From contig NZ_WTPY01000001.1 in assembly GCF_011378905.1 (NCBI RefSeq), positions 186,001 to 250,000 on the forward strand: 64,000 nucleotides of DNA, read 5' to 3'. The notes beneath the pieces are model-generated. The model saw only the letters and a list, made by a program, of their open reading frames with translations. It did no database searches and was not told where the DNA came from. Shown here piece after piece: positions 1-9,195 of the stretch. The stretch comes from Paraglaciecola sp. 20A4. Lineage in GTDB: Bacteria; Pseudomonadota; Gammaproteobacteria; Enterobacterales; Alteromonadaceae. The translations under genes and the position numbers were made by a program. Position 1 is the first letter of the stretch. Each line of letters starts with the position of its first letter.

Positions 1-317
1 CTAAAAACTTTATTGAAGAGCTGAGCCAATATAGCGGTTTGGTATCCTGAGCCGGTGCCTATTTCAAGCACTGCCTTGGGAGTATTACTGGATGCCAGCA
101 GTAACTCAGTCATTTTTGCGACTATATACGGTTGTGAAATCGTCTGACCCTGACCAATTGGCAATGCAGTATTCTGATAGGCTTTATGACGTAAAGCATC
201 AGGCAGGAATAATTCTCTAGGGGTGCAGGCTACTGCATTGAGAACAGAGGCATTATGTATGCCTTCTTGTTTTAACAGATGGGCTAGGCTTTCCCCTTTG
301 CGTGAAGAAACTCTCAT
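1..317 (-). CDS. pcm: Protein-L-isoaspartate O-methyltransferase, N-terminal part (runs off the window)
   Basis: Repairs damaged L-isoaspartyl residues in proteins using S-adenosylmethionine. About 105 residues are visible from the ATG at 317. They include the [21 protein letters not shown] stretch and the SAM-binding loop [16 protein letters not shown], both hallmarks of the family. The C-terminal half lies beyond base 1. It is the last visible gene of the minus-strand ftsB-ispD-ispF-truD-surE-pcm block, 79 bases after surE. No strong ribosome binding site precedes the ATG, but no better start exists before the in-frame stop upstream. Confidence 0.93.
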   Translation of the reverse strand, partial: MRVSSRKGESLAHLLKQEGIHNASVLNAVACTPRELFLPDALRHKAYQNTALPIGQGQTISQPYIVAKMTELLLASSNTPKAVLEIGTGSGYQTAILAQLFNKVF

Positions 318-396
318 GTAACTGTTTATCCAACGTGTGTGATTAAGGTCAAATGGTGCGTGCATAGCAATAAAATACTTATGCCGTTGCTAATTA

Positions 397-1143
397 TTAT
401 ATTTTTGTTATCCATTGTCGCACATCTTCAAGAGATTGATGAGCTGTCATATCCACAGACAAAGGCGTCACTGAACAATAGCCTTCGCTAATGGCGTGAA
501 AATCAGTTCCTGGACCTGCATCTTGTTCGTCGCCTACCGTACCATACCAGTAAATTTGCTTACCTCTAGGGTCTACATCTTTGATCATCGTCTTAGCGCG
601 GTGCCGTCTACCTTGGCGTGTGACTTTTATACCCTTAATCTGGGTATAAGGTAAATCAGGAATATTAACGTTTAAAATCTGATCAGTCGGCAGCGGGTGC
701 GCTTGCAAATGGTCTACGATACGGCTGACCAGTTTAGCTGCACAGGCAAAGTTATCACTGGTGTGTGCACATAGCGACACAGCAATGGCCGGTAATCCCA
801 TATACCTACCTTCAGTTGCGGCAGCTACGGTACCAGAATAAATAACATCGTCTCCTAAGTTAGCGCCATGGTTAATACCGGATATAACGAGTTCAGGGTC
901 TTGCTCCAGAAAACTGTTAACTCCCACGTGTACGCAATCGGAAGGGGTGCCATTCACTGCGTAGAAGCCACTTTCCATCTGTTCTATACGTAAGGGTTGT
1001 AATAATGATAACGCATTACTAGCGCCACTACAGTTGCGATCTGGAGCGATGACGGTTATCTCATGCTCTGTGCTTAATTCGCGATATAATTCTGCTAAGC
1101 CTCGGGCGAATACGCCATCATCGTTGCTCAGTAGAATTCTCAT
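397..1143 (-). CDS. surE: 5'/3'-nucleotidase SurE
   Basis: Survival protein SurE, a metal-dependent phosphatase acting on nucleoside monophosphates and short polyphosphate. At 248 residues it has the usual length. The N-terminus MRILLSNDDG carries the paired metal-binding aspartates. The GTPSDCVHVG and SGINHGANLGDDVIYSGTVAAA motifs of the active site follow. Its ATG overlaps the truD stop by four bases (ATGA), which indicates translational coupling within the operon. Its position before pcm is the common gammaproteobacterial order. Confidence 0.97.
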   Translation of the reverse strand: MRILLSNDDGVFARGLAELYRELSTEHEITVIAPDRNCSGASNALSLLQPLRIEQMESGFYAVNGTPSDCVHVGVNSFLEQDPELVISGINHGANLGDDVIYSGTVAAATEGRYMGLPAIAVSLCAHTSDNFACAAKLVSRIVDHLQAHPLPTDQILNVNIPDLPYTQIKGIKVTRQGRRHRAKTMIKDVDPRGKQIYWYGTVGDEQDAGPGTDFHAISEGYCSVTPLSVDMTAHQSLEDVRQWITKI

Positions 1144-2192
1144 TCTGTAGGTGCCAGTTCAGTTGTGGATACGTTCACTATTTCACGCAACACCGAAGTG
1201 GCAAATGTACCGGCAGGCAAATCAAAGGCAATACGTAAATTGTTTTCTTCCAATGCCCATGTAAGATTATGGGGGTATAAGACAATAGGGCGCCTTTCTT
1301 GCTCTAAGCCCAAGGACACCAGTGTTTCTGTCACTTTTGGGTGTTTAACGGCAACATTTTTTTCGAAAACTAAAGCCGCTGCTGTAGAGGAAAGCTCTCC
1401 TTTACCCCAAAGTGGTGCAGATATATAGATATCTTGCTCAGCTAAGCGACGTTTAACGTCAGCGTCGATGGTCTCGCTAACGAAGTAACTGTGGTTACCG
1501 GCTAAAGACATGACATCACCTTCAAGAGGTGTTTCGAAGTAGCCCGCTTTAATGCGTTCACTTAACACTTCGTTGAATAGCCAAGATCGCAAAGCAGAGA
1601 TAGCCATTGAACGTTTATTGCGATTACGTATTGCTTCGCCGTTAATCATTTTTTCCGCTAGGACTAGATTACTACCTTTGGGATCGTAACGGCTGTCACC
1701 GAAGCGTTGTGGACCATAATAATTAGGCACACCGGTTTGACCTATCTGTTCAATCCGTTCAGACATGCCATCAGGCTTGGTGATATCACGTAGTAAAATA
1801 GTGAATTTATTGCCTTTTAATGCACCGGTGCGGAGCTTTTTATTGTGCCTTATTGCTTTAAGCACTGTGGCGCCAGGTACGTTCAAGGCAGACCAGTCAT
1901 ACTCTGCTTTGCCGGGCTTGTGTACCCCAAACCATTGCTCACTCACGGAGTGTTTGTCTTTTCGTCCAGCGTAAGTCACTGCTCGTAGCGGTAATTGAGC
2001 GAACTTAGCAATTTGTTCGGCTAAATATGCGGTATTTAGCGCTTCTTTACGTACCCATAAATAAATATGTTCGCCTTCGCCTATCGGCTCATAGCCAAGA
2101 ATTTCTTGCACTATAAAGTCTTTGGGCTGTTGTTTAAATATGCCGCTAGTTTCTGGAGTGGTGTGTAGATATCGCCAATGATCAATTTGCAT
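1140..2192 (-). CDS. truD: tRNA pseudouridine(13) synthase TruD
   Basis: Converts U13 of tRNA-Glu to pseudouridine. The 350-residue length is typical. The catalytic aspartate lies in YAGRKDKHSVSEQWF near residue 80. The family motif PNYYGPQRFGDSRYD is present near residue 155; the usual NYFGxQRFG has Tyr for Phe here. The gene starts five bases after the ispF stop and overlaps surE by four bases, so it is an internal gene of the operon. Confidence 0.97.
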   Translation of the reverse strand: MQIDHWRYLHTTPETSGIFKQQPKDFIVQEILGYEPIGEGEHIYLWVRKEALNTAYLAEQIAKFAQLPLRAVTYAGRKDKHSVSEQWFGVHKPGKAEYDWSALNVPGATVLKAIRHNKKLRTGALKGNKFTILLRDITKPDGMSERIEQIGQTGVPNYYGPQRFGDSRYDPKGSNLVLAEKMINGEAIRNRNKRSMAISALRSWLFNEVLSERIKAGYFETPLEGDVMSLAGNHSYFVSETIDADVKRRLAEQDIYISAPLWGKGELSSTAAALVFEKNVAVKHPKVTETLVSLGLEQERRPIVLYPHNLTWALEENNLRIAFDLPAGTFATSVLREIVNVSTTELAPTE

Positions 2193-2197
2193 TTCAG

Positions 2198-2686
2198 TTA
2201 TACCGTATCGTTTGTACTTAAAAGCACAACCGCGTAACAGGCAATGCCCTCTTTACGACCTGCAAAACCTAACTTTTCAGTTGTGGTTGCTTTTACATTG
2301 ACTTGATTTAACTGAGCACTAACGTCATGGGCGATGTTTTCGCGCATCGCTAGGATATGAGGTGACATTTTAGGGGCCTGAGCCACTATGGTTAAATCAA
2401 TATTGCCAATTTGATAACCTTGGTCTTTGACTAATTTCATTACATGAAGTAACAATGCTCTACTATCAGCACCCTTAAATTGTGCGTCCGTGTCGGGGAA
2501 ATGTTTGCCTATATCACCAAGTGCAAGCGCGCCTAACAATGCGTCGCATAGGGAATGCAGAGCAACGTCGCCATCAGAGTGCGCAAGCAGGCCTTGCTCG
2601 TAGTCAATTTTAACTCCGCAAATAGTGATAGGACCGCTGTCACCAAATTTATGTACGTCGTAACCGTGACCTATGCGCATACTCAT
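2198..2686 (-). CDS. ispF: 2-C-methyl-D-erythritol 2,4-cyclodiphosphate synthase
   Basis: Fifth step of the MEP isoprenoid pathway: cyclises CDP-methylerythritol 2-phosphate with loss of CMP. The 162 residues include [11 protein letters not shown], with the zinc-binding Asp and His, and [20 protein letters not shown], all typical of IspF. The start overlaps the end of ispD by four bases. The ATG at 2686 and the ATG two codons later are both plausible. ispD and ispF act in the same pathway and are probably co-translated. Confidence 0.97.
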   Translation of the reverse strand: MSMRIGHGYDVHKFGDSGPITICGVKIDYEQGLLAHSDGDVALHSLCDALLGALALGDIGKHFPDTDAQFKGADSRALLLHVMKLVKDQGYQIGNIDLTIVAQAPKMSPHILAMRENIAHDVSAQLNQVNVKATTTEKLGFAGRKEGIACYAVVLLSTNDTV

Positions 2687-3378
2687 AAACTTGCCTTGTG
2701 TTGTAGGTAAAATTCAGCCAATTGTAAATCCTCTGGTTGAGTTACTTTAATGTTACTCGCGCGCCCTTCAATTAACTTTACTGTGCCTTGCGCCCATTCT
2801 ATAGCAGACGCCTCATCAGTAATCTGCACACCCTGTTGCGCCGCGTTACGCAGCGCATCACGCAGTGTGATCAAGGGGAAAAATTGCGGTGTCAGAGCGT
2901 GCCATAAATTATCTCGGTTCTCAGTGTGTAATATACTCTGCGAAGCGTTACCCCGTTTCATGGTATCGCGGACGCGACAAGCGAGTATCGCGCCGTGTTT
3001 TGAATATTGCGCAACCGCTAATAGTTTTGTTAAGTCATCGTGAGCTAAACACGGACGTGCAGCATCGTGGACCAGTACCCATTCTTCATTTTCAATAGTG
3101 CTTAGTCCGGCAAGGACTGATTCGGCTCGCTCATCTCCGCCATCGACTTGTGTTATCCAAGGTTGACTGGCGATGGTTAAACTTGAAAAATAGCTATCTT
3201 GCGGGTTTAACGCGACCACGAGATGTTTAATCTGTGGATGGGCGTACAAATTCTCTAAGGTGTGCTCTAAAATTGTTTTCCCAGCGATAGTTAAATACTG
3301 CTTGGGTCTGTCGGCCTTCATACGTTGACCAATGCCTGCCGCGGGCACAACTACGGTGTATTGGGGGAGAAATGGCAT
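2683..3378 (-). CDS. ispD: 2-C-methyl-D-erythritol 4-phosphate cytidylyltransferase
   Basis: MEP pathway enzyme that joins CTP and methylerythritol 4-phosphate. The 231 residues begin with the nucleotide-binding signature [20 protein letters not shown]. They contain [10 protein letters not shown] and the C-terminal [10 protein letters not shown] and IKVTQPEDL motifs expected of IspD. It starts three bases after ftsB and overlaps ispF by four, as in the ftsB-ispD-ispF block of many gammaproteobacteria. Confidence 0.97.
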   Translation of the reverse strand: MPFLPQYTVVVPAAGIGQRMKADRPKQYLTIAGKTILEHTLENLYAHPQIKHLVVALNPQDSYFSSLTIASQPWITQVDGGDERAESVLAGLSTIENEEWVLVHDAARPCLAHDDLTKLLAVAQYSKHGAILACRVRDTMKRGNASQSILHTENRDNLWHALTPQFFPLITLRDALRNAAQQGVQITDEASAIEWAQGTVKLIEGRASNIKVTQPEDLQLAEFYLQHKASL

Positions 3379-3381
3379 TTC

Positions 3382-3660
3382 TTAATCTTCGCTAGGTAAA
3401 ATTCGGTAGAAGGTTTCACCTTGTTTTATCAGGCCAAGCTCGTTTCGCGCTCTTTCTTCTACAGCCTCAAGACCAACTTTGAGATCTTTAATATCAGCTT
3501 TGAGTAAGTTATTACGTTGTAATAATTCAGCATTTTGCTCGGCTTGGTCAGTCACAGACTGCTCCATAGTAACGTATTCTGGGATGCTATTTTTGCCAAG
3601 CCATAAGCGATATTGTAGTGCTGCCAACAAAGCGAAAAGGAGTATGGGTACTGCTTTCAT
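3382..3660 (-). CDS. ftsB: Cell division protein FtsB
   Basis: Small bitopic divisome protein that joins FtsL and FtsQ. The 92-residue form starting at 3660 is preferred because AAGGAG lies about eight bases before its ATG. The frame stays open for 12 more codons upstream but without such a site. One N-terminal membrane segment (about residues 3-18, ILLFALLAALQYRLWLG) is followed by a coiled coil with heptad leucines (residues 30-70). It is the first gene of the minus-strand operon. Confidence 0.93.
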   Translation of the reverse strand: MKAVPILLFALLAALQYRLWLGKNSIPEYVTMEQSVTDQAEQNAELLQRNNLLKADIKDLKVGLEAVEERARNELGLIKQGETFYRILPSED

Positions 3661-3786
3661 TTTTGTCGGCTCCTTGTGTTGGTTGAGGGTAATCAATTCT
3701 TTGGCAGGTATTATGCCGAGGTTTTCTTACCGCGGCTAGTGAAACACTGCTTGCAAGCGAAGCAGTCAATAAGCGAACAGTACAAA

Positions 3787-3820
3787 AAGGCCAGTTAAAA
3801 AACTGGCCTTAAGATTTTTT
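3787..3820. terminator. Bidirectional rho-independent terminator
   Basis: AAGGCCAGTT at 3787-3796 and AACTGGCCTT at 3801-3810 form a perfect 10-bp stem with a 4-base loop. T-rich runs follow on both strands. It lies between the TIGR03545-type gene, whose transcript it would end on the minus strand, and the upstream region of ftsB. The ftsB operon promoter should therefore lie within about 3661-3786. Confidence 0.8.
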
Positions 3821-3878
3821 AGCGAGTTAGGTTCTTGGTGTAAAGCTTTAAAATGTTGAAATAACCAAAACTAAAATA

Positions 3879-5642
3879 CTAATTAAAAAACTTACCTTTT
3901 AGCTTATCTTTAAGCTTGTCGGTTAACTCGTTTTTCTTGTTTTCTACCACGCTGTTCAATTTGCTATCAAGCATGCTTTGCATACTGCTTAGGTCGCCGT
4001 CAGCAAGCTTTTCCCAGTCTAACCATTGGCTCATCTCTGAGTCGGTGGCGCCTAGTGGGCCTTCAATTTTAGCATTGAGTTTCTGCTTAAGCTCAGCAAG
4101 CTTACTGTTCTGGTCGCCAGTCAAATTGGACAACATAGCCGTGGCTAATTGTTTATCTAAATCAGAGCTAAAGCTTAAATTTATATCGCCCAATGTACCG
4201 CCAATATCCGAGTTGATGGTTAGATTGGACAGGCCTGAAAGCGTTTCAGCAATTACACTGGTCAGATTGTTACTACCGGTTGCTGTTAACTGTAATTGGC
4301 TAAGGGCGGCATTACCTGTGCCCGAAACAACGTTCTTATTGATGCTGGCTTTGCCTGAGCTTGAAAGTAATCCCTTGAGTAATTTTGATGACAGCTTTTC
4401 TTGCTCTAACAACGAAACATCAGACAGCGCTAAACCACGTAAATTCCAGTCTTGATTTGCCTTTACCCCCGTATCGTTTAGCCAAAAATCGCCGTTTAAT
4501 TTAAGAGATTGCCACAACGCACTAGCACTTGAGTCTACTTTAAACGTGGTGGGACGCCCGATTTTGTCGTGCTGATTAGTAATGTCATGCCATACGCTCA
4601 ATATGCTTTCACTCTGCCATTTGACCGATATATCGGCATTACGTACTAAAAAATCTGGCAGTGCAGCTGTGTCATCAAACGCTATCCAACGACCATTATA
4701 AGCTTGCTCTTCGACGAGTTCTTCTTTGCTTTTATTCAGCATAGGAGCAGCTAAGTCATATGCTCCGAGTACGTATTGACTAAATTCTCCTGCTTTTTCT
4801 CCAAAAATCATGGTCGTCACGTCTTTGATTGCTCCTTCATCACCGGCAATTAACCCTTGCAGTTGAGCGTAATCTTCTCCTGGCGCTGACTTTAGTTTAG
4901 CTAACGTCGGTGCCATCTCGCTTTTAGCTGCGTTTGCCGCATCTTTAAATTCGGTAAGTTTGGCTTTATCGCGACTAATTTCTTCGCGCAGGGTGTCAAA
5001 CTCTTCTTTAGCCTTAGCGAGTTCCAGCGGATTTTTATAATCTGTATTCGTAATAGCTGCTACGCGTTTCTTATAATTTTCTAGGGCGTCTTTGCTGGGC
5101 AGTTCGGCGTATTTGCTTTTGAGTATCTCACTGTGTTTTTGGTAGGCGGATTGAGTTTGCTCAATCGCTTTAGTGGTTTTTAACGGTGATTTAGCCAGTA
5201 TTTCATCCACACTGGGTAGGTTTTTTGGATCAAATGCTTCCTGTAATTCTTCTTTTATGGCGGTAGTGGCTGTGCGGTATACCGCGCCTTCAGATTCTCT
5301 AAGCTGAGCAAATTGCACCCCACTAACTGTAAGATCATCAATGATTATCTTTCGCAATAACAAAGGTGCTAACTCAATTTGCGCAGTAATTTCTTGTGCT
5401 TGAACTTGGTTCTGCGTTGGCATTGCTGGGTCTGTTAATTGAATGTCGCTTAAGGTGATACCAAAAGGAGAAAATGTATGAGTCACTTGGGCAATATTGA
5501 CCTCTGCACCGGTGGTTGATTCTAAGCTTTTCTCTGCGGCTAATTTAATCCAAAAATCTAAAAATAGGATAGCGATAGCGGCAATAAGCCCAGTAATAAC
5601 GAAAAATGCAATAAGCCCAGGCCAACGAATAAGTTTCTGCAT
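3879..5642 (-). CDS. TIGR03545-type envelope protein (AsmA-like)
   Basis: Uncharacterised 587-residue protein. One N-terminal membrane segment (about residues 8-30) is followed by an AsmA-like start with repeated phrases of the type FGITLSDIQLTDP. A charged coiled-coil region follows (about 120-260, rich in Lys, Glu and Ala). Beta-rich repeats fill the rest, with a Lys-rich C-terminus. The architecture and the neighbour encoding a DUF2062-like membrane protein match the TIGR03545/TIGR03546 pair found in a minority of bacteria with outer membranes. The function is unknown; bridging the inner and outer membrane is only inferred from AsmA-like proteins. Confidence 0.75.
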   Translation of the reverse strand: MQKLIRWPGLIAFFVITGLIAAIAILFLDFWIKLAAEKSLESTTGAEVNIAQVTHTFSPFGITLSDIQLTDPAMPTQNQVQAQEITAQIELAPLLLRKIIIDDLTVSGVQFAQLRESEGAVYRTATTAIKEELQEAFDPKNLPSVDEILAKSPLKTTKAIEQTQSAYQKHSEILKSKYAELPSKDALENYKKRVAAITNTDYKNPLELAKAKEEFDTLREEISRDKAKLTEFKDAANAAKSEMAPTLAKLKSAPGEDYAQLQGLIAGDEGAIKDVTTMIFGEKAGEFSQYVLGAYDLAAPMLNKSKEELVEEQAYNGRWIAFDDTAALPDFLVRNADISVKWQSESILSVWHDITNQHDKIGRPTTFKVDSSASALWQSLKLNGDFWLNDTGVKANQDWNLRGLALSDVSLLEQEKLSSKLLKGLLSSSGKASINKNVVSGTGNAALSQLQLTATGSNNLTSVIAETLSGLSNLTINSDIGGTLGDINLSFSSDLDKQLATAMLSNLTGDQNSKLAELKQKLNAKIEGPLGATDSEMSQWLDWEKLADGDLSSMQSMLDSKLNSVVENKKNELTDKLKDKLKGKFFN

Positions 5643-5644
5643 GT

Positions 5645-6148
5645 TTACTCTCCTAGCGTCTGGTAGATTTGATAAATACGACTGCCTTTAAGGAACTGAA
5701 CAATCTTTAACTTGTTTATCCATTGCATGAATCGTACGCGATATTGAACGACTAAAATTTTACTGATCACCAGTATAAAGGGTGCCAAAATTAGACTGAA
5801 CAGTAAACTTCCCAGCGTAAGGGTATGATAAAACTGAGTAAGTTGACCGAATGTTGAATTATATAAACTGGTCCATAATCCCGTTAAGTCTGTTGATGTC
5901 AGTAGGGATTCGCCTATATCGGCCATCATAGGGTTTAACAGCAGCGTAAAACCAGAAAACAGTGCGTAAGCGAGCAGGAAGGTACTGAGGTTAACCCGTA
6001 AAAAAAGTACGATAAACAGAATGAGTACACTGTGTAGGCCGATAAAAGGGGTTAAACCCATAATCATCCCTAACATTACGCCAAAAGCGAGTTGCCAAGG
6101 ACTGTCGTCCGAGTTCAAAGCTTTAAGCAGCTTGGCCAATAGTTGCAT
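5645..6148 (-). CDS. TIGR03546-type (DUF2062-like) inner membrane protein
   Basis: A 167-residue protein with several membrane segments, including LMGMIMGLTPFIGLHSVLILF-like and LLLNPMMADIGESLL stretches. The pattern of a glycine-rich amphipathic helix followed by a proline-containing segment resembles DUF2062 proteins. It ends two bases before the TIGR03545-type gene starts, so the two are almost certainly co-translated. No catalytic motif is visible. Function unknown; it is probably the membrane partner of the downstream protein. Confidence 0.75.
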   Translation of the reverse strand: MQLLAKLLKALNSDDSPWQLAFGVMLGMIMGLTPFIGLHSVLILFIVLFLRVNLSTFLLAYALFSGFTLLLNPMMADIGESLLTSTDLTGLWTSLYNSTFGQLTQFYHTLTLGSLLFSLILAPFILVISKILVVQYRVRFMQWINKLKIVQFLKGSRIYQIYQTLGE

Positions 6149-6189
6149 GGGTAAGTCCTTATATTAATTGTAATTTAAATCAAATAACG

Positions 6190-6831
6190 TTAGCTACGAC
6201 TAACCAGTTCGTCAATTGCAATGTAACTTCCGAGTGTCAATAATAACCCACCGCTGAGACGGTTTTGCCACATTTCAAAGGCGGGGTGACGACTCAGCCA
6301 TTTGCCTAATTTTCCAGCAAGCATGGCCACCGATACGTCGCAAATAAACGCGATAAGCGCATACATAAGCCCCAACACAGCAAACTGCCCAATAACGGAT
6401 CCCGAATCCTCTTTGATGAATTGAGGCAAAAATGCAATGAAAAACAGTGCTGTTTTTGGATTGGTCAGTTCAACTAATATACTTTGCGCGAAAATGCGCG
6501 GGGTTGACATCACTGTTATTTTAGGTTTGTCTTCATCTTGGTGTTTACGACTAAATAGGTATAACCACCCAAGGTAAAGTAAGTATGCCGCACCTGCGAG
6601 TTTCAGCAATATAAATGCCAGTGGCGAATAAATAAAAATCGCGGCTAAACCAAATGCGGTCGCTAAAACGTAAACAAAAGATCCTACTGCCATACCACCT
6701 GCTGCAGCGATGCCTGCTTGATGGCCCTGATTAATACTGCGGGCCATGATGTACAAATTTGACGGCCCAGGGGATAAGCTAAGTAAGAGCGCAGCGATGG
6801 AAAACGATAACAGTATATCTAAAGATGGCAT
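6190..6831 (-). CDS. LysE/RhtB family amino-acid exporter
   Basis: A 213-residue integral membrane protein with about six hydrophobic segments. The N-terminal signature SLSPGPSNLYIMARSINQG is the conserved LysE/RhtB motif. ELTNPKTALFFIAFLPQF is the second family motif. Members export amino acids or their analogues; the substrate cannot be read from the sequence. The gene stands between two minus-strand genes but is separated from the upstream one by a hairpin at 6856-6879, so it may have its own promoter. Confidence 0.9.
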   Translation of the reverse strand: MPSLDILLSFSIAALLLSLSPGPSNLYIMARSINQGHQAGIAAAGGMAVGSFVYVLATAFGLAAIFIYSPLAFILLKLAGAAYLLYLGWLYLFSRKHQDEDKPKITVMSTPRIFAQSILVELTNPKTALFFIAFLPQFIKEDSGSVIGQFAVLGLMYALIAFICDVSVAMLAGKLGKWLSRHPAFEMWQNRLSGGLLLTLGSYIAIDELVSRS

Positions 6832-6855
6832 GGTGACTTCCGTGGAATAAAAGTA

Positions 6856-6879
6856 TAAAGCCGCCTTGGGGCGGCTTTA
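6856..6879 (-). terminator. Hairpin between the SH3-domain gene and the LysE gene
   Basis: TAAAGCCGCC (6856-6865) and GGCGGCTTTA (6870-6879) make a perfect 10-bp stem with a TTGG loop. On the minus strand the following tract is only moderately T-rich, so it is either a weak terminator or a processing hairpin for the gene ending at 6907. Confidence 0.55.
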
Positions 6880-6906
6880 TACACCAATGAGGAATATCCT
6901 AAAAAT

Positions 6907-7506
6907 TTACATCCAAGTATCGCTTTTACGGCGTTTTTTAGGCAAGTAAGCCACAATTACACCTAGTATCAAACTGATGAGCGCGACAATACCACCTCGT
7001 GTGAACCACTGCATTTTTGCAGTTTGATCGGCGGCATCCAGCTTCTGACTAAAATCGGCATTTTGCTCTTCAAGGGTTTTCAATTGCTTCGTTAGTCTAT
7101 TGTTCTGGGATTGAAGCTCAGAAAATTGCTGGCGTAAACTATCATTTTCATTTTGTTGAGCGGAGGTACTTTGGGTCGCATCAGCCAACTGCTGCTGAAG
7201 CCCTGGCACCAATTCGCGTAAACTTTTTTGTTTACTAACAAACTCCCCATCAACCCAACCAGTACGGTCTTTGTCATCGACAATTTCAACATAATTGCTT
7301 TCACTGTCGGTGCGCAGAACTGTTACTTCAGATCCTGCGATGATAGAGCCCAAAATACGGTAATTTCTACCTGGTCCAGAATGTATAAAAGTAAATAAAT
7401 CATCTGAAATATATTGCGTTTCACCCTGTGATTGTTGAGCACTTGCTTGAATAGTAGGCAACAAAAATAAGGCGCAGGTAACACTGATCAAAAATCGCTT
7501 TAGCAT
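6907..7506 (-). CDS. TIGR04211-type SH3 domain / coiled-coil membrane protein
   Basis: A 199-residue protein with a signal peptide (residues 1-24, ending ASA), a bacterial SH3 domain (about 30-95, with GPGRNYRILGSIIAGSEVTVL), a Gln/Leu-rich coiled coil (about 100-165), one membrane helix (about 168-188) and a basic tail PKKRRK. This order matches the YgiM/TIGR04211 family. It is probably anchored in the inner membrane with the SH3 domain in the periplasm, where such domains often bind peptidoglycan; this role is inferred. It is divergent from the CYTH/CHAD gene, and in enterobacteria ygiM and ygiF are likewise neighbours. Confidence 0.85.
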   Translation of the reverse strand: MLKRFLISVTCALFLLPTIQASAQQSQGETQYISDDLFTFIHSGPGRNYRILGSIIAGSEVTVLRTDSESNYVEIVDDKDRTGWVDGEFVSKQKSLRELVPGLQQQLADATQSTSAQQNENDSLRQQFSELQSQNNRLTKQLKTLEEQNADFSQKLDAADQTAKMQWFTRGGIVALISLILGVIVAYLPKKRRKSDTWM

Positions 7507-7651
7507 AATAAATATATAGTCTCTGAATGTCTGGCTCGATCTTATGGCCTAGCTATTGGAAAGGCAATAGGTGAACCGGATTAGTCTTACACCTTGACCT
7601 TTGCGTTGTACTGCACAAAAGGGAAAGGTAAGGTACTTTTTTAAAAATTAA

Positions 7652-9058
7652 ATGACAATCACTATGGACATAGAAATTGAATTAAAGTTGCTTGCAACCC
7701 CAAGTGCATATCAAGATATTTTATCTTGGCTAGCGCAAAGTCGACTAAATTACACTGATTCCGCTGGGAAGCAACTGCGCAATGATTACTTCGAAACAAC
7801 TCAGCGTACATTGCGTAAACATGACATAGGCTTGCGTATCAGAGGTTGCAATGGTGAATTTGAACAAACGGTAAAAACCAAAGGAATAGTCGTGGCAGGT
7901 ATGCACCAGCGTCCAGAATATAATGTTCCGCTGCCGAGCCCAGACTTGAAATTAGATTTGTTTGACCCGCAAATTTGGCCTAAGTCGATAGATTTAACTA
8001 CCCTAGAAAACGATTTGTATCTCATGTTTTCCACTGATTTTTTGCGTCACACCTTTGTTATTACACTTTCAGATGCTACTCAAGTTGAGTTGGTATTCGA
8101 TCAGGGGAGTATTAGTGCTAATGGCCGCAGCGTCGAGATATGTGAGGTAGAACTGGAACTGAAAAAGGGCGATCCAGCGATGCTCTTTGAGATTGCCCAG
8201 CAACTTGTTTGCATTACCCCTTTACGCTTTGGTATGCAGTCAAAGGCTGCCAGAGGTTATCGCTTAGCAGATAACGCGGCACCGCAAGGCTACCAACCCC
8301 CGGCGAAATTCAACATAAAAACAGATATGTCGACTGCTCAAGGTGCTATTGCAGCACTCGAGCAGTCGCTTAATGTTTGGCAAGGTGGTGAAGATGCGTT
8401 TTATCAAAGCCAAAGCATTAATGACTGGCGTACGATTAAAGCGGGTATGTTGCTGGTTCAAGAAACGTTAAGTCTATTTGAAGAGCAATTTAACCCAGCA
8501 AAGAAACAACAATTTATAACATTAACTCATCATTTAACGTCGTTGCTAGAGCAACATGCGGGAGTCGAACTATGTCTTAGTGCGCAGGCGTTAAGCAACG
8601 AAAACAGCGAGTTCCTTGTCGCCGCTCCCCACGCATTCGAACTTAAGGCAAAACTGGCAACCTTAGCGTCAACTGCTACTTTACTGACTAAGATGAATAA
8701 CTTGCTCAGTAATAAGCAAAATATACAGTTACAACTGGCTTTTGGCGCGTTGTTACTAGATGAATCAAAAGCGCCTACTGTGTGTGATAGGTCTTTGCGT
8801 TGCTTCATAGATGAAAAACTCAGCAGTGTAGATGATGGGTTAGCAAGCGCACGCAATAAGTTAGCGTTTTTCAAGGTCTTATGCTTGGACCTGAAATTCC
8901 CTATTGCTATAGATAAAAATGATGACCCATGGTCAGTGCTGCGCCAAGAGGATAAAAGTAGTTTGCGCACAGCTCTTATTAAGTTGCTTCGCCAGAATAC
9001 GCTAGGATTGCAGCCAGAGGTAACAGAAAACGTGCTGACTTGGTGTATTAAGAATTAA
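7652..9058 (+). CDS. CYTH-CHAD inorganic triphosphatase (YgiF-like)
   Basis: A 468-residue cytoplasmic protein. The N-terminal CYTH domain (about 4-205) has the EIELKL signature and basic/acidic strands such as RIRGCNGEFEQTVKTKG that bind triphosphate and metal. The C-terminal part (about 230-465) is helical and resembles a CHAD domain, which binds polyphosphate. YgiF of E. coli is a tripolyphosphatase of the same architecture and is slightly shorter (433 residues). The ATG at 7652 is used; an ATG four codons later, giving MDIEIELKLL, is also possible because neither has a strong ribosome site. Confidence 0.88.
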   Translation: MTITMDIEIELKLLATPSAYQDILSWLAQSRLNYTDSAGKQLRNDYFETTQRTLRKHDIGLRIRGCNGEFEQTVKTKGIVVAGMHQRPEYNVPLPSPDLKLDLFDPQIWPKSIDLTTLENDLYLMFSTDFLRHTFVITLSDATQVELVFDQGSISANGRSVEICEVELELKKGDPAMLFEIAQQLVCITPLRFGMQSKAARGYRLADNAAPQGYQPPAKFNIKTDMSTAQGAIAALEQSLNVWQGGEDAFYQSQSINDWRTIKAGMLLVQETLSLFEEQFNPAKKQQFITLTHHLTSLLEQHAGVELCLSAQALSNENSEFLVAAPHAFELKAKLATLASTATLLTKMNNLLSNKQNIQLQLAFGALLLDESKAPTVCDRSLRCFIDEKLSSVDDGLASARNKLAFFKVLCLDLKFPIAIDKNDDPWSVLRQEDKSSLRTALIKLLRQNTLGLQPEVTENVLTWCIKN

Positions 9059-9195
9059 TCGATTTAAGTAATCGGTTTTTCATACTTTAATCTTTTTTGT
9101 TAAATGGCATGCTAGGCAACATAGCAAAAGCTTAGCTGATCAAATGCTCGTCGGTTGGCACAGTAAACCTTAGATACGGAACAAGAACACCGGTG

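Noticed and set aside
1165-1974. Plus-strand open frames opposite truD
   Set aside because: They lie wholly inside truD, have no ribosome site and resemble no protein; truD is unmistakable.
3916-4455. 179-codon plus-strand frame opposite the TIGR03545-type gene
   Set aside because: Ser/Leu-rich composition is typical of the antisense of coiled-coil coding sequence; no start signal or family.
8530-8970. 146-codon minus-strand frame inside the CYTH/CHAD gene
   Set aside because: Complement of a well-supported domain; low-complexity Ser/Leu composition.
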